Assembly (NCBI GenBank): GCA_017465905.1
Contig: JAFTVE010000047.1
Location: forward strand, 97,690 to 161,689
Origin: Bacteroidaceae bacterium
GTDB taxonomy: Bacteria; Bacteroidota; Bacteroidia; Bacteroidales; Bacteroidaceae
Reading direction: 5' to 3'
Length of the DNA stretch: 64,000 nt
Shown: positions 25,237 to 32,135 of the stretch, in pieces
Position numbering within the stretch: position 1 is the first letter of the stretch
How the letters are laid out: the number at the start of each line of letters is the position of its first letter
Notes under the pieces: model-generated
What the model saw: the letters and a program-made list of their open reading frames with translations, nothing else
What the model was told of the DNA's origin: nothing
The model's database searches: none
Position numbers and translations under genes: made by a program

Positions 25237-25560
25237 TTACATAAATCCCAACTCTAATTTTGCCTCCTCGCTCATCATATCCTTGTCCCACTCGGGCTCG
25301 AATACGAGGTTGATGGTTGCCGATGTGATGCCCGTGATGCCCTCTACGCGCATGCGTACATCTTCCATTATGAAGTCCGCCGCAGGGCAGTTGGGGGCGG
25401 TGAGTGTCATGTCTACCTCGGCACGTCCGTCGTCCATCAGTTCGATACGGTAGATTAGTCCCAGGTCATATATGTTGACAGGGATCTCAGGGTCGTACAC
25501 TGTTTTCAGTGCTTCGATGATGCGTTCTTGCAACGCCAATTTTTCATTTTCGTTCATCAT
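25237..25560 (-). CDS. MIP18/DUF59 family protein, probable iron-sulfur cluster assembly factor
   Basis: Starting at the ATG on 25558-25560 the product has 107 residues (MMNENEKLALQERIIEALKT). It shows the DUF59 signature: VYDPEIPVNIYDLGLIYRIE and LTAPNCPAADFIMEDVRMRV, with the conserved Cys in APNCP. SufT/PaaD-like members help mature iron-sulfur proteins in the cytoplasm. The longer open frame to 25647 runs into a repeat element and is rejected. A TACCTTTG box ends about 8 bases before the start codon, so the mRNA may be nearly leaderless. The lpxH gene follows. Confidence 0.88.
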   Translation of the reverse strand: MMNENEKLALQERIIEALKTVYDPEIPVNIYDLGLIYRIELMDDGRAEVDMTLTAPNCPAADFIMEDVRMRVEGITGITSATINLVFEPEWDKDMMSEEAKLELGFM

Positions 25561-25568
25561 ATTGGGAC

Positions 25569-25640
25569 AAAGGTACGAATAAGCGAGCGAAATACAAAGT
25601 TTACTTTGTAATTTTTCAGCGAGCGCGAGTACCTTCTTGG
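25569..25640. repeat. 72-bp promoter-bearing hairpin repeat, copy R1
   Basis: Starts AAAGGTACGAATAAGCGAGC, has a central palindrome ACAAAGTTTACTTTGT and ends GAGTACCTTCTTGG, so inner and outer arms can pair. On the minus strand the left end gives TACCTTTG, a minus-7 box pointing at the MIP18-like gene. It is repeated with one difference at 25648-25719. Confidence 0.8.
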
Positions 25641-25647
25641 TTTTCAT

Positions 25648-25719
25648 AAAGGTACGAATAAGCGAGCGAAATACAAAGTTTACTTTGTAATTTTTCAGCG
25701 AGCACGAGTACCTTCTTGG
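25648..25719. repeat. 72-bp promoter-bearing hairpin repeat, copy R2
   Basis: A direct tandem copy of 25569-25640 (71 of 72 bases identical), separated by 7 bases. The near identity suggests a recent duplication. Confidence 0.8.
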
Positions 25720-25835
25720 TAAGGCATAATGCGAATCTGGTCGCTAATGTTGCCGTATTCACAAAGAAACTGCATTATCTATAAGATTTTTGTTGCAAAA
25801 TCCGTCAAAACGTCGCGTATATGAGGAAAAAACTG

Positions 25836-25843
25836 TAATTTTG
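25836..25843 (+). promoter_or_regulatory. Minus-7 box of leuB
   Basis: TAATTTTG fits TAnnTTTG. The leuB start is 46 bases downstream. No TTTG was found at the usual distance upstream. Confidence 0.45.
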
Positions 25844-25889
25844 CCGCTTCAAGATGGAATATTGATAACAATAGGAAACGATTATAGGT

Positions 25890-26951
25890 ATGGATTTTAA
25901 GATTGCTGTGTTGGCCGGTGACGGTATCGGCCCCGAAATATCCGCCGTGGGTGTGGATGTAATGACCGCCGTATGTGAGAAGTTTGGACATAAAGTAAGC
26001 TACAAATATGCCTTGTGTGGCGCTCACGCCATCGATGAGGTGGGCGACCCCTTCCCCGAAGAGACCTTCCAGGTGTGCGAGGAGGCCGATGCCGTGCTCT
26101 TCTCTGCCGTGGGTGACCCCAAGTTTGACAACGACCCCACCGCCAAGGTGCGTCCCGAGCAGGGCTTGCTGGCTATGCGCAAGAAGTTGGGCCTCTTTGC
26201 CAACATCCGCCCCGTGCAGACCTTCAAGTGCTTGGTGCACAAGTCGCCCCTGCGTGCCGAGTTGGTGGAGAATGCCGACTTCATCTGCATTCGTGAGCTT
26301 ACCGGCGGTATGTACTTCGGCGAGAAGTATCAGGACAATGACAAGGCGTATGACACCAACTACTACACCCGTCCCGAGATTGAGCGTATCCTTCGCGTAG
26401 GTTTCGAGTATGCCATGAAGCGTAACAAGCACCTCACCGTGGTGGACAAGGCCAATGTGCTGGCATCGTCACGCCTGTGGCGCCAGATTGCGCAGGAGAT
26501 GGCTCCGCAGTACCCCGAGGTGAACACCGACTATATGTATGTGGACAATGCTGCCATGCGCATGATTCAGGAGCCCACCTTCTTCGACGTGATGGTGACC
26601 GAGAATACCTTTGGCGATATCCTCACCGATGAGGGTTCGGTCATCAGCGGCTCTATGGGTCTGCTCCCCTCGGCCTCTACGGGCGAGAGCACACCGGTAT
26701 TCGAACCCATTCATGGCTCATGGCCCCAGGCAAAGGGCCTGAACATTGCCAACCCCTTGGCGCAGGTGCTCTCTGTAGCTATGCTCTTCGAGTACTTTGG
26801 CCTCAAGGAGGAGGGCGCTCTGGTGCGCAAGGCCGTAGATGCTTCGCTCGATGCTAATGTGCGTACTCCTGAGATTCAGGTCGAGGGCGGTGCCAAGTAT
26901 GGTACGAAAGAGGTAGGCGAGTGGCTCGTCGATTATATCCGTAAAGCGTGA
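25890..26951 (+). CDS. leuB: 3-isopropylmalate dehydrogenase
   Basis: The 353-residue protein starts [17 protein letters not shown] and carries the isocitrate/isopropylmalate dehydrogenase signature: [20 protein letters not shown] with the metal-binding Asp residues, and [11 protein letters not shown]. The enzyme oxidises and decarboxylates 3-isopropylmalate with NAD in leucine synthesis. Other leu genes are not within the window directly behind it, because a strong terminator follows at 26973. They would have to lie elsewhere. Confidence 0.95.
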   Translation: MDFKIAVLAGDGIGPEISAVGVDVMTAVCEKFGHKVSYKYALCGAHAIDEVGDPFPEETFQVCEEADAVLFSAVGDPKFDNDPTAKVRPEQGLLAMRKKLGLFANIRPVQTFKCLVHKSPLRAELVENADFICIRELTGGMYFGEKYQDNDKAYDTNYYTRPEIERILRVGFEYAMKRNKHLTVVDKANVLASSRLWRQIAQEMAPQYPEVNTDYMYVDNAAMRMIQEPTFFDVMVTENTFGDILTDEGSVISGSMGLLPSASTGESTPVFEPIHGSWPQAKGLNIANPLAQVLSVAMLFEYFGLKEEGALVRKAVDASLDANVRTPEIQVEGGAKYGTKEVGEWLVDYIRKA

Positions 26952-26972
26952 TAAATAATCTTAATAAATGAG

Positions 26973-27000
26973 GTGCATCGGGCCGAATGGCTTGATGCAC
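26973..27000 (+). terminator. Terminator of leuB
   Basis: GTGCATCGGGCC pairs with GGCTTGATGCAC (two G-T pairs) around a GAAT tetraloop, followed by TTTTTTTATT. A textbook intrinsic terminator. Confidence 0.88.
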
Positions 27001-27023
27001 TTTTTTTATTCGGCCGATTTGTG

Positions 27024-27031
27024 TATCTTCG
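27024..27031 (+). promoter_or_regulatory. Minus-7-like box directly before the TPR protein gene
   Basis: TATCTTCG ends 4 bases before the ATG at 27036. If used, transcription would begin at or just after the start codon, that is, a leaderless mRNA or a start further down. Confidence 0.4.
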
Positions 27032-27035
27032 CACC

Positions 27036-27857
27036 ATGAAAAGATGGATTCTTGTAGCCGTGATATTGCCGCTAACGATGCTGGCATGGGCTCAGTCGCA
27101 GGGCGAGTGGGCAAGCCGTGCCTATGCCTATATGGAGCAGGACAGCTTGGCGCAGGCCGAGGAGTGCTTCCGACATGCCGTGGAGGCCGCCCCCGCCAGC
27201 AAGCAGAATGTGATGCTGCTCACCAATCTGGGCACCGTGCAGCGCCGTCGGGGCAAGGTGCACGAGGCCATCGACTCGTATACCAAGGCATTGGGTTACT
27301 CTCCCCTCGATGTCTCTGTCCTCATGAATCGTGCCTTGGCCTACATGACCTTGGGCAACGACGACAAGGCATATACCGACCTCTGCAACGTGCTCGATAA
27401 GCGTACCGACCATGCCGAAGCACTCTACTACCGCGCCTTCATCTACACGGGTCGCCGCGAGTATACTGCTGCCCGAGCCGACTACAAGCGTCTGCTGGCC
27501 CTGCAACCCGATCATGAGAACGGACTCCTCGGACTTGCCTTGCTCGACCAGCGTGAGGGACGCTTGCAAGCTGCCGAACTACAGCTGACGGCTCTTGTGG
27601 AGCGCCACCCCGACAATGCCACCTACCTGCAGGCAAGGGCCAACGTGCTCATTGAGCGTCACCTCTACGACCTTGCCTTGATTGACCTTGAGGGTGCCAT
27701 TGCCCTGCAGCCTACCGATGCCTACCTCTATGTAGCCCGTGCCGAGCTCTATCTGAAGATGAAGCGCCGCACAGCAGCCAAGGCCGACCTCGACAGGGCC
27801 GTGGCGTTGGGCCTGCCCCGCATCTCGCTCGGCGAGCTATACAAGCAGTGCGAGTAG
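27036..27857 (+). CDS. Secreted tetratricopeptide repeat protein
   Basis: Start chosen at 27036 (MKRWILVAVILPLTMLAWAQ), giving a signal peptide and 273 residues in total. An open frame beginning at 26973 lies in the leuB terminator and is discarded. The mature part is six to seven TPR units from about residue 25 to 265, for example QNVMLLTNLGTVQRRRGKVH and AEALYYRAFIYTGRREYTAA. TPR proteins of this sort serve as periplasmic scaffolds; partners are unknown. It is probably a single-gene unit. Confidence 0.8.
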   Translation: MKRWILVAVILPLTMLAWAQSQGEWASRAYAYMEQDSLAQAEECFRHAVEAAPASKQNVMLLTNLGTVQRRRGKVHEAIDSYTKALGYSPLDVSVLMNRALAYMTLGNDDKAYTDLCNVLDKRTDHAEALYYRAFIYTGRREYTAARADYKRLLALQPDHENGLLGLALLDQREGRLQAAELQLTALVERHPDNATYLQARANVLIERHLYDLALIDLEGAIALQPTDAYLYVARAELYLKMKRRTAAKADLDRAVALGLPRISLGELYKQCE

Positions 27858-27920
27858 GGCAGGGGATTTGGCGTTTTGCACTTTTATTTATATATTCGCA
27901 GTCGATTAGAACCTGTTTTT

Positions 27921-28163
27921 ATGAATAGATATGAATTTGAGGCCATCAAGGCCGAGCTTGCCCGCAACATTCTCAACTCCGACGATGAAGCTCTGATAGA
28001 GCACTTGCGCCACTGCTATGCCGAGTCGCAGGGACAAAGTGCCCCCTGCCGCTATACGCTGAACGAGGTGAAAGCCCGTCTTCGCAGTACCGAGGCCGAT
28101 GCCATTGCTGGGCGTGGATTGAGTGAAGCTGAGGTAGATAGACTAATGGAGGCGATGATATGA
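27921..28163 (+). CDS. Probable antitoxin of a RelE/ParE-type toxin-antitoxin pair
   Basis: The 80-residue product starts MNRYEFEAIKAELARNIL and ends EVDRLMEAMI. It is acidic and helical and is followed with a 4-base overlap (ATGA at 28160) by a RelE/ParE-like toxin gene, the usual order for such pairs. A HTH or Phd/RelB motif is not clearly visible, so the antitoxin role rests mainly on position. An alternative start 15 codons upstream (27876) is possible. Confidence 0.65.
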   Translation: MNRYEFEAIKAELARNILNSDDEALIEHLRHCYAESQGQSAPCRYTLNEVKARLRSTEADAIAGRGLSEAEVDRLMEAMI

Positions 28164-28555
28164 AACTGAAGTGGCATCCTGAGGCTATCGAAGATGTTCG
28201 GAAGATAGTCGACTATGTAAAGGAAAATTTCACGGCCGACGTAGCCTTGAGAGTGAAGGACAAGATTAACAGTTCGGCCAAACTGCTCAAACTTCATCCC
28301 TTCCTTGGCCCCATCGAGCCGCTCCTCGAAGGCTGCACCACGCTTGAATACCGTTCATTGGTTGCAGACACTTACACGAAAATCATATACACCGTGCATG
28401 CCGACTACATCTACATCCATCTGCTATGGGATGTGAGGCAGGACGAGGAGCGTATGAGCAAGGTCGCTACAGACCGCTACGCCCTTTTTGAGCATCACAA
28501 TCGCTACTCCGTCAATGAACCTGCCGTGCCTTATGGCAGTGCTGAGGAGGGATAG
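28160..28555 (+). CDS. RelE/ParE-family toxin
   Basis: The 131-residue protein begins LKWHPEAIEDVRKIVDYVKE, then has LLKLHPFLGPIEPLLEG and YRSLVADTYTKIIYTVHADY and IHLLWDVRQD. This is the alternating beta/alpha pattern of the RelE/ParE (plasmid stabilisation) fold; ParE members poison gyrase, RelE members cleave mRNA on ribosomes. The length is about 30 residues greater than usual because of a tail after WDVRQDEERM, of unknown meaning. It overlaps the upstream antitoxin by 4 bases, giving tight coupling. Confidence 0.85.
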   Translation: MKLKWHPEAIEDVRKIVDYVKENFTADVALRVKDKINSSAKLLKLHPFLGPIEPLLEGCTTLEYRSLVADTYTKIIYTVHADYIYIHLLWDVRQDEERMSKVATDRYALFEHHNRYSVNEPAVPYGSAEEG

Positions 28556-28579
28556 AAGTTAATTTATGCATATATTGAG

Positions 28580-28729
28580 GAGGGTGTACCGAAATACATA
28601 TATACTATCATTTTGTCATTTCGACAGAGCGCAGCGACGAGAAATCTCATTGCAATACCGAGATCCCTCACCCATGGTTTCGGGATGACACAATAGCTTG
28701 GTAGTTGACTTGTGTTTTGATACACCCTC
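28580..28729. mobile_element. 150-bp MITE-like element, copy 1
   Basis: Ends GAGGGTGTACCGAAA and TTTTGATACACCCTC are imperfect inverted repeats. The interior CATTTCGACAGAGCGCAGCG and GAGATCCCTC is shared with 51201-51350, also exactly 150 bp with no gap needed. No transposase and no obvious target duplication are visible. It fills the space between the toxin gene and the methyltransferase gene. Confidence 0.75.
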
Positions 28730-28736
28730 CTTCCCA

Positions 28737-29519
28737 TTACACAACCTTTTGGGCTATGAAGAATACATAGCCGTAATGTGCTTTGTATTTGCTGTATAGC
28801 TCAGCTTCGTGGCGTTGGTTGGCCACGAGGTTGGCGGCAACTTCATTGTTGGGATATTTGTTCAGAAACATCTCCTGTGCTTGCCGTTGCGGAATGTAGT
28901 AATTGGTAATCCAGCAATCATCAGGTAAGACAAATGCTGCTACAGGTCGATAGCCACAGCGCTGAATCTGTGCTACCTTGTTGCTGATGGTGCCGATTTC
29001 TGCATAAGCATCTTGCCAAAACTGCTCAATCTCGTCGGGGCGTTCGTCTGTGAGCCACACCACCTCGCTGATAGCTACGTATCCTCCAGGTTTGATGTAC
29101 TTGTGCCATTCGCGCAAACCGTGCTCAAAACCGATGTTGTAGATGGCCCCTTCTGACCAGATGACGTCGAAACTCTCCTTCTCAAAGGGCAAAGCATCCA
29201 TTGAGCCTACGATGGGATGTATCTTGTTGGCAACTCCCTCCTTGGCGGCTCTGTGGGTGAGCTTGTCTAGGAAGTCGGGGAAGAGGTCTAGTGCAGTAAC
29301 CTCTGCATCGGTTACTTTGGCAAGAAGGATGGCCGAGGAGCCTGTGCCGCATCCCAAGTCGGCAATCCGGGCTTTTGGTTTCAATGGATCTATGAAACTG
29401 AGTGCCTGCAGTGTGGAGGCATCGCTTCCAGGTCCTTGACGGTCGATACTGGAGAAATATTCGCAGATGAGTGAGTAGTCAAACTCGTGAATTGAATGAT
29501 TGTTTTCGTTATTATTCAT
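28737..29519 (-). CDS. Class I SAM-dependent methyltransferase
   Basis: The 260-residue protein has a Rossmann methyltransferase core with motif I IADLGCGTGSSAILLAK (about 55-71), an acidic motif II ALDLFPDFLDKL, and DVIWSEGAIYNIGFEHGLRE with the conserved motif IV position. It resembles the UbiE/COQ5-like family that methylates small molecules. The substrate cannot be told. Upstream are hairpin repeats R3 and R4, of which R3 contains a TATCTTTG box in the right direction about 150 bases before the start. Confidence 0.85.
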   Translation of the reverse strand: MNNNENNHSIHEFDYSLICEYFSSIDRQGPGSDASTLQALSFIDPLKPKARIADLGCGTGSSAILLAKVTDAEVTALDLFPDFLDKLTHRAAKEGVANKIHPIVGSMDALPFEKESFDVIWSEGAIYNIGFEHGLREWHKYIKPGGYVAISEVVWLTDERPDEIEQFWQDAYAEIGTISNKVAQIQRCGYRPVAAFVLPDDCWITNYYIPQRQAQEMFLNKYPNNEVAANLVANQRHEAELYSKYKAHYGYVFFIAQKVV

Positions 29520-29667
29520 ATTTGTTTTTGTTGATATTGTGATACATAAACTTATAAGGGCAGCAAGATTGCTGTCCTATAGTACAGAGTCTTTCCAGCC
29601 GATGGAGGCGGTGCCTCCCACCGACTGTCATGCTACAATATCCGAAAACATATTAGTCATCCGATGC

Positions 29668-29742
29668 AAAGATACGCATAAGCGAGCGAAATAATATCAA
29701 GCTTGCTTGATTTTTTTTGCAGCGAGCGGTAGTGTCTTCTTG
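29668..29742. repeat. Promoter-bearing hairpin repeat, copy R3
   Basis: Starts AAAGATACGCATAAGCGAGC and keeps the flanks of R1/R2, but the central stem is ATCAAGCTTGCTTGAT, in place of ACAAAGTTTACTTTGT. Both halves have changed together, so the pairing is preserved. TATCTTTG lies on the minus strand at its left end. Confidence 0.7.
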
Positions 29743-29751
29743 ATTTATCAT

Positions 29752-29820
29752 AAAGATACGCACAATCGAGCGAAAAGCCAAGTTTACTTGGACTTTTTGC
29801 AGCGCCGACGCGAAAAGCGC
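29752..29820. repeat. Promoter-bearing hairpin repeat, copy R4
   Basis: Starts AAAGATACGCACAATCGAGC, central stem CCAAGTTTACTTGG, again with compensating changes. The right flank has diverged (GCAGCGCCGACGCG). Confidence 0.65.
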
Positions 29821-29829
29821 AGTGTATAG

Positions 29830-29957
29830 AATTTTTATTTTTGGCCTGGCAGAGTGCAGAGCTACATGGATTTTTGTACACCGGCTTGGCGCGAAGCCTG
29901 TACGATTTTACACTCCGAACAACTTCAATGCACTCTGCCAGGCCAAAAATGAAAATT
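29830..29957. repeat. 128-bp element with 29-bp inverted ends and an inner hairpin
   Basis: 29830-29858 and 29929-29957 are reverse complements with one difference (core TTTTTGGCCTGGCAGAGTGC). The 70-base middle contains a second hairpin, TGTACACCGGCTT against AAGCCTGTAC. Could be a MITE, a strong bidirectional terminator or a structured RNA. Confidence 0.75.
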
Positions 29958-30206
29958 CCTATATATAGGGTTTTCGAGCTTCTGACGTTTCGGATTTCGC
30001 CCCTGAGGATGCTGGGACGTGTTGAATTTCAGAGAATAACGGTTTCCTTTTTCAATTTCCAATTCTCAATTTTCAATATTCTTGCCAAGGGGTTGCCAAG
30101 GGGGGGTGGCAGAAAACTCGCAGATAGTACTAAGCACTATTTTGTTCGTACTAAGCACAAAATATTTTATACTTTATAGAAAATCTATTTACATGCATGC
30201 GTCGCT

Positions 30207-30294
30207 TGCGGTACATGTATGTACCGAACTTGGTACAACTGCACAAATCTTGCAACGCACCTGCAGAAAAAGTGCTATGCGCCTACAGAAAATA
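30207..30294. repeat. Tandem array 3: four diverged 22-bp copies
   Basis: Copies start at 30207, 30229, 30251 and 30273. Neighbouring copies share in-register blocks: GGTACA between the first two, CTGCA.AAA between the second and third, and CCT.CAGAAAA between the third and fourth. The gradual drift suggests an old array. Just before it, GTACTAAGCAC occurs twice 21 bases apart (30127 and 30148). Confidence 0.6.
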
Positions 30295-30375
30295 TTTGTT
30301 AGGCTTACGAGACAAACGCATAGCCCTTTTTCAGAGAAGGTAAATGCGTTTCTTTACATTAGTACGCTTGCTTCA

Positions 30376-30463
30376 AATCAGAGCTGTCCGTTAGTTTTAT
30401 TGGATGGCTCCGATTTTTTTAACGGACGGCTCTGTCGGATTTATTGCAAGGCTCTGATTTTCT
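30376..30463. repeat. Tandem array 4: four 22-bp copies
   Basis: Copies start at 30376, 30398, 30420 and 30442. The last three keep GGCTCYG in the same register (GGCTC at 30406, 30428 and 30450, exactly 22 apart). The second and third have partial dyad symmetry around the GGCTC centre. It lies 81 bases after array 3. Confidence 0.7.
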
Positions 30464-30593
30464 GAACATATGAACACTCTTTGCGTTCTAAAACCTAGGA
30501 TTGATTGACAGAAGAGCGCCTTGTTCCTATCTTGAGTTGACGGTTTATTCACTTCTTGTTCATAAGATGCTTCTTGCTTTTATAGTAGGCATC

Positions 30594-31376
30594 TTAAGGT
30601 GCCCTCTGTATTTCTTCTGCAGTGAGCGGTATGTTGTAGTCGATGCGCCGACATTCGATGTGAGTTAGGAAGCCGTCATTGTCGGTGACGTAGCCATTGA
30701 ATGATTTTATCAATCCATCAGTTTTGGAGAAAGCCAGTTCGTAGTAGTATTGGTATTTATATGCGTGGTGCATAAGGCGTAGAGTCACCTCGTCGCCTTC
30801 TTCTTTGAGACTGAGCCTGTCTTTGTCATTCTCAATTCTTTCCATCAACATGTCCAAGGTCAATGATTGATGCTGGTTGGGTTTGGTTGCAGGAAGGGCA
30901 TATTCCAGTTTGCCGTCGCTCCATATTTTTGTGCTGTCGGGCGTGTAGAGAAATACGGTTGCGTGGTCGTATTTAGACTCGTATGTCTCCGTGCGGGTGA
31001 TGTCGCCACGGTCGGTGCGTAGTATGTAATAGGTGACCTCGCCATGCACATCTGTTGTCTTGTCGCTCGACTCTGGAGTGAAGGAAAGTTCCATACGGCA
31101 GCTACGCACGTCGCGCAATTTCTCTCGGGCTTTGTCGATGACTAGTTGAGGGGTCATAGCAGCGTATGCTTTGCCGGGTGTCAGCACCTTGATGCCGACA
31201 AAGATGCCTATTAGCAGCACGGCAACCATTCCGGCTGTGCGGATATAGCGCCAGGGGTTGATGCGGCGCGGTGCTTGGGGGGCGCGGAACGAGGCTTTGC
31301 ACTCGGGGCTATGCCGCGGTGTGAGGAGGTCGACGACTCTCTCTTCGCTCATGCAGGTCTTTTTCTCTTCTTTCAT
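30594..31376 (-). CDS. Membrane-anchored protein encoded with an ECF sigma factor, possible anti-sigma factor
   Basis: The 260-residue protein has a cytoplasmic N-terminus of about 40 residues, one membrane segment (about 45-65, TAGMVAVLLIGIFVGIKVL) and a beta-rich periplasmic domain (about 75-255) with a LolA/outer-membrane-lipoprotein-sorting-like pattern (MTPQLVIDKAREKLRDVRSC; YYYELAFSKTDGLIKSFNGY). It starts 21 bases after the ECF sigma gene, which suggests it restrains or senses for that sigma factor. The short cytoplasmic part lacks a recognisable zinc-binding anti-sigma motif, so the role is inference. Confidence 0.65.
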   Translation of the reverse strand: MKEEKKTCMSEERVVDLLTPRHSPECKASFRAPQAPRRINPWRYIRTAGMVAVLLIGIFVGIKVLTPGKAYAAMTPQLVIDKAREKLRDVRSCRMELSFTPESSDKTTDVHGEVTYYILRTDRGDITRTETYESKYDHATVFLYTPDSTKIWSDGKLEYALPATKPNQHQSLTLDMLMERIENDKDRLSLKEEGDEVTLRLMHHAYKYQYYYELAFSKTDGLIKSFNGYVTDNDGFLTHIECRRIDYNIPLTAEEIQRAP

Positions 31377-31397
31377 AGCAGTATATATAATAGGTGG

Positions 31398-31910
31398 TTA
31401 GTCAAGGTGGTGTTTGTGCAGTCCGTCGCGTAGCTTGTCGATTCCGTAGCGGTAGCGTGCTTTTACGGTGGGCAGGGGCGCGTCGAGGATGGCAGCAATG
31501 TCGGCAAAGGTGCGACCTCCGTGGATATGGAGGCGTATCACTTCGCTCTGCTCCGTGGGGATTTCTGATAACAGGCGATTGATGAGGCGAAACTCCTGCT
31601 CGAAACTTTCTGGGATGAACTCCTCCAGTTGTAGCTGCTCCAGATTCTCTACGCTAACCTCTGGCCTCTTTTGTCTTTCGCGGAGTAGCATACCGCATTG
31701 GTTGGCCAGTGTGCGGTAGAGGTAATTGCGCATATTGTCTACTTTGGCCAAGAGGTGGGATTTGCTGCAGAGCCTCAAGAACATCTCTTGCAGTATATCA
31801 TCGGCTTCGTCGGCATCGCCAATCTTGTAGCAGGCATAGCGGTGGAGGTGATGCTTCTCTTCCTCCATCAGGCAGGCCAGCTGCTCCATGTATTTTCTTT
31901 TCTTATTCAT
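31398..31910 (-). CDS. ECF-type RNA polymerase sigma factor
   Basis: The 170-residue protein shows region 2 (HRYACYKIGDADEADDILQE, then MFLRLCSK) and region 4 with its helix-turn-helix (LPTVKARYRYGIDKLRDGL). The region-4 sequence EQSEVIRLHIHGGRTFADIA is typical. It would direct RNA polymerase to a small regulon. The downstream gene is a membrane protein probably controlling it. Unlike FecI-type sigmas it is not followed by a FecR/SusC pair here, so its signal is not evident. Confidence 0.9.
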   Translation of the reverse strand: MNKKRKYMEQLACLMEEEKHHLHRYACYKIGDADEADDILQEMFLRLCSKSHLLAKVDNMRNYLYRTLANQCGMLLRERQKRPEVSVENLEQLQLEEFIPESFEQEFRLINRLLSEIPTEQSEVIRLHIHGGRTFADIAAILDAPLPTVKARYRYGIDKLRDGLHKHHLD

Positions 31911-32041
31911 TCTTCAAAGTGTCGTTCTACCTTAATGATGCAAAGTTGGATAAAAAGATGTATTTTTACAAACTTTTTTTGAATAGTAATGTGTGCATCA
32001 TCCCTCAAACATAGCCCCTACGACGAAAACATGGGCAAAAG

Positions 32042-32073
32042 TTTGTGTAATAGCGGATTTTTAGCGAATTTTG
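32042..32073 (+). promoter_or_regulatory. Probable promoter of the DPP III gene
   Basis: TTTG at 32042-32045 and GAATTTTG at 32066-32073 with a 20-base spacer fit the Bacteroidetes consensus except for one base in the minus-7 box. The start codon is 63 bases further on. Confidence 0.5.
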
Positions 32074-32135
32074 CCGTTTGAAAATCGCATCGACGGCGAT
32101 GCTCCGCGTAAACAAACTACTAAATATATAGATTA

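Larger units (their letters stand above)
29520..30593. other. 1.07-kb gene-free spacer packed with repeats
   Basis: No convincing gene. It holds repeats R3 (29668-29742) and R4 (29752-29820), a long inverted repeat (29830-29957), a pair of 21-bp direct repeats (GTACTAAGCAC at 30127 and 30148) and two 22-bp tandem arrays (30207-30294 and 30376-30463). Open frames here (for example 29841-30179 and 30082-30465) show no protein-like features. Confidence 0.7.

Noticed and set aside
29841-30465. Open frames of 112 and 127 codons on the plus strand
   Set aside because: They run through palindromes and tandem arrays; composition is not protein-like.
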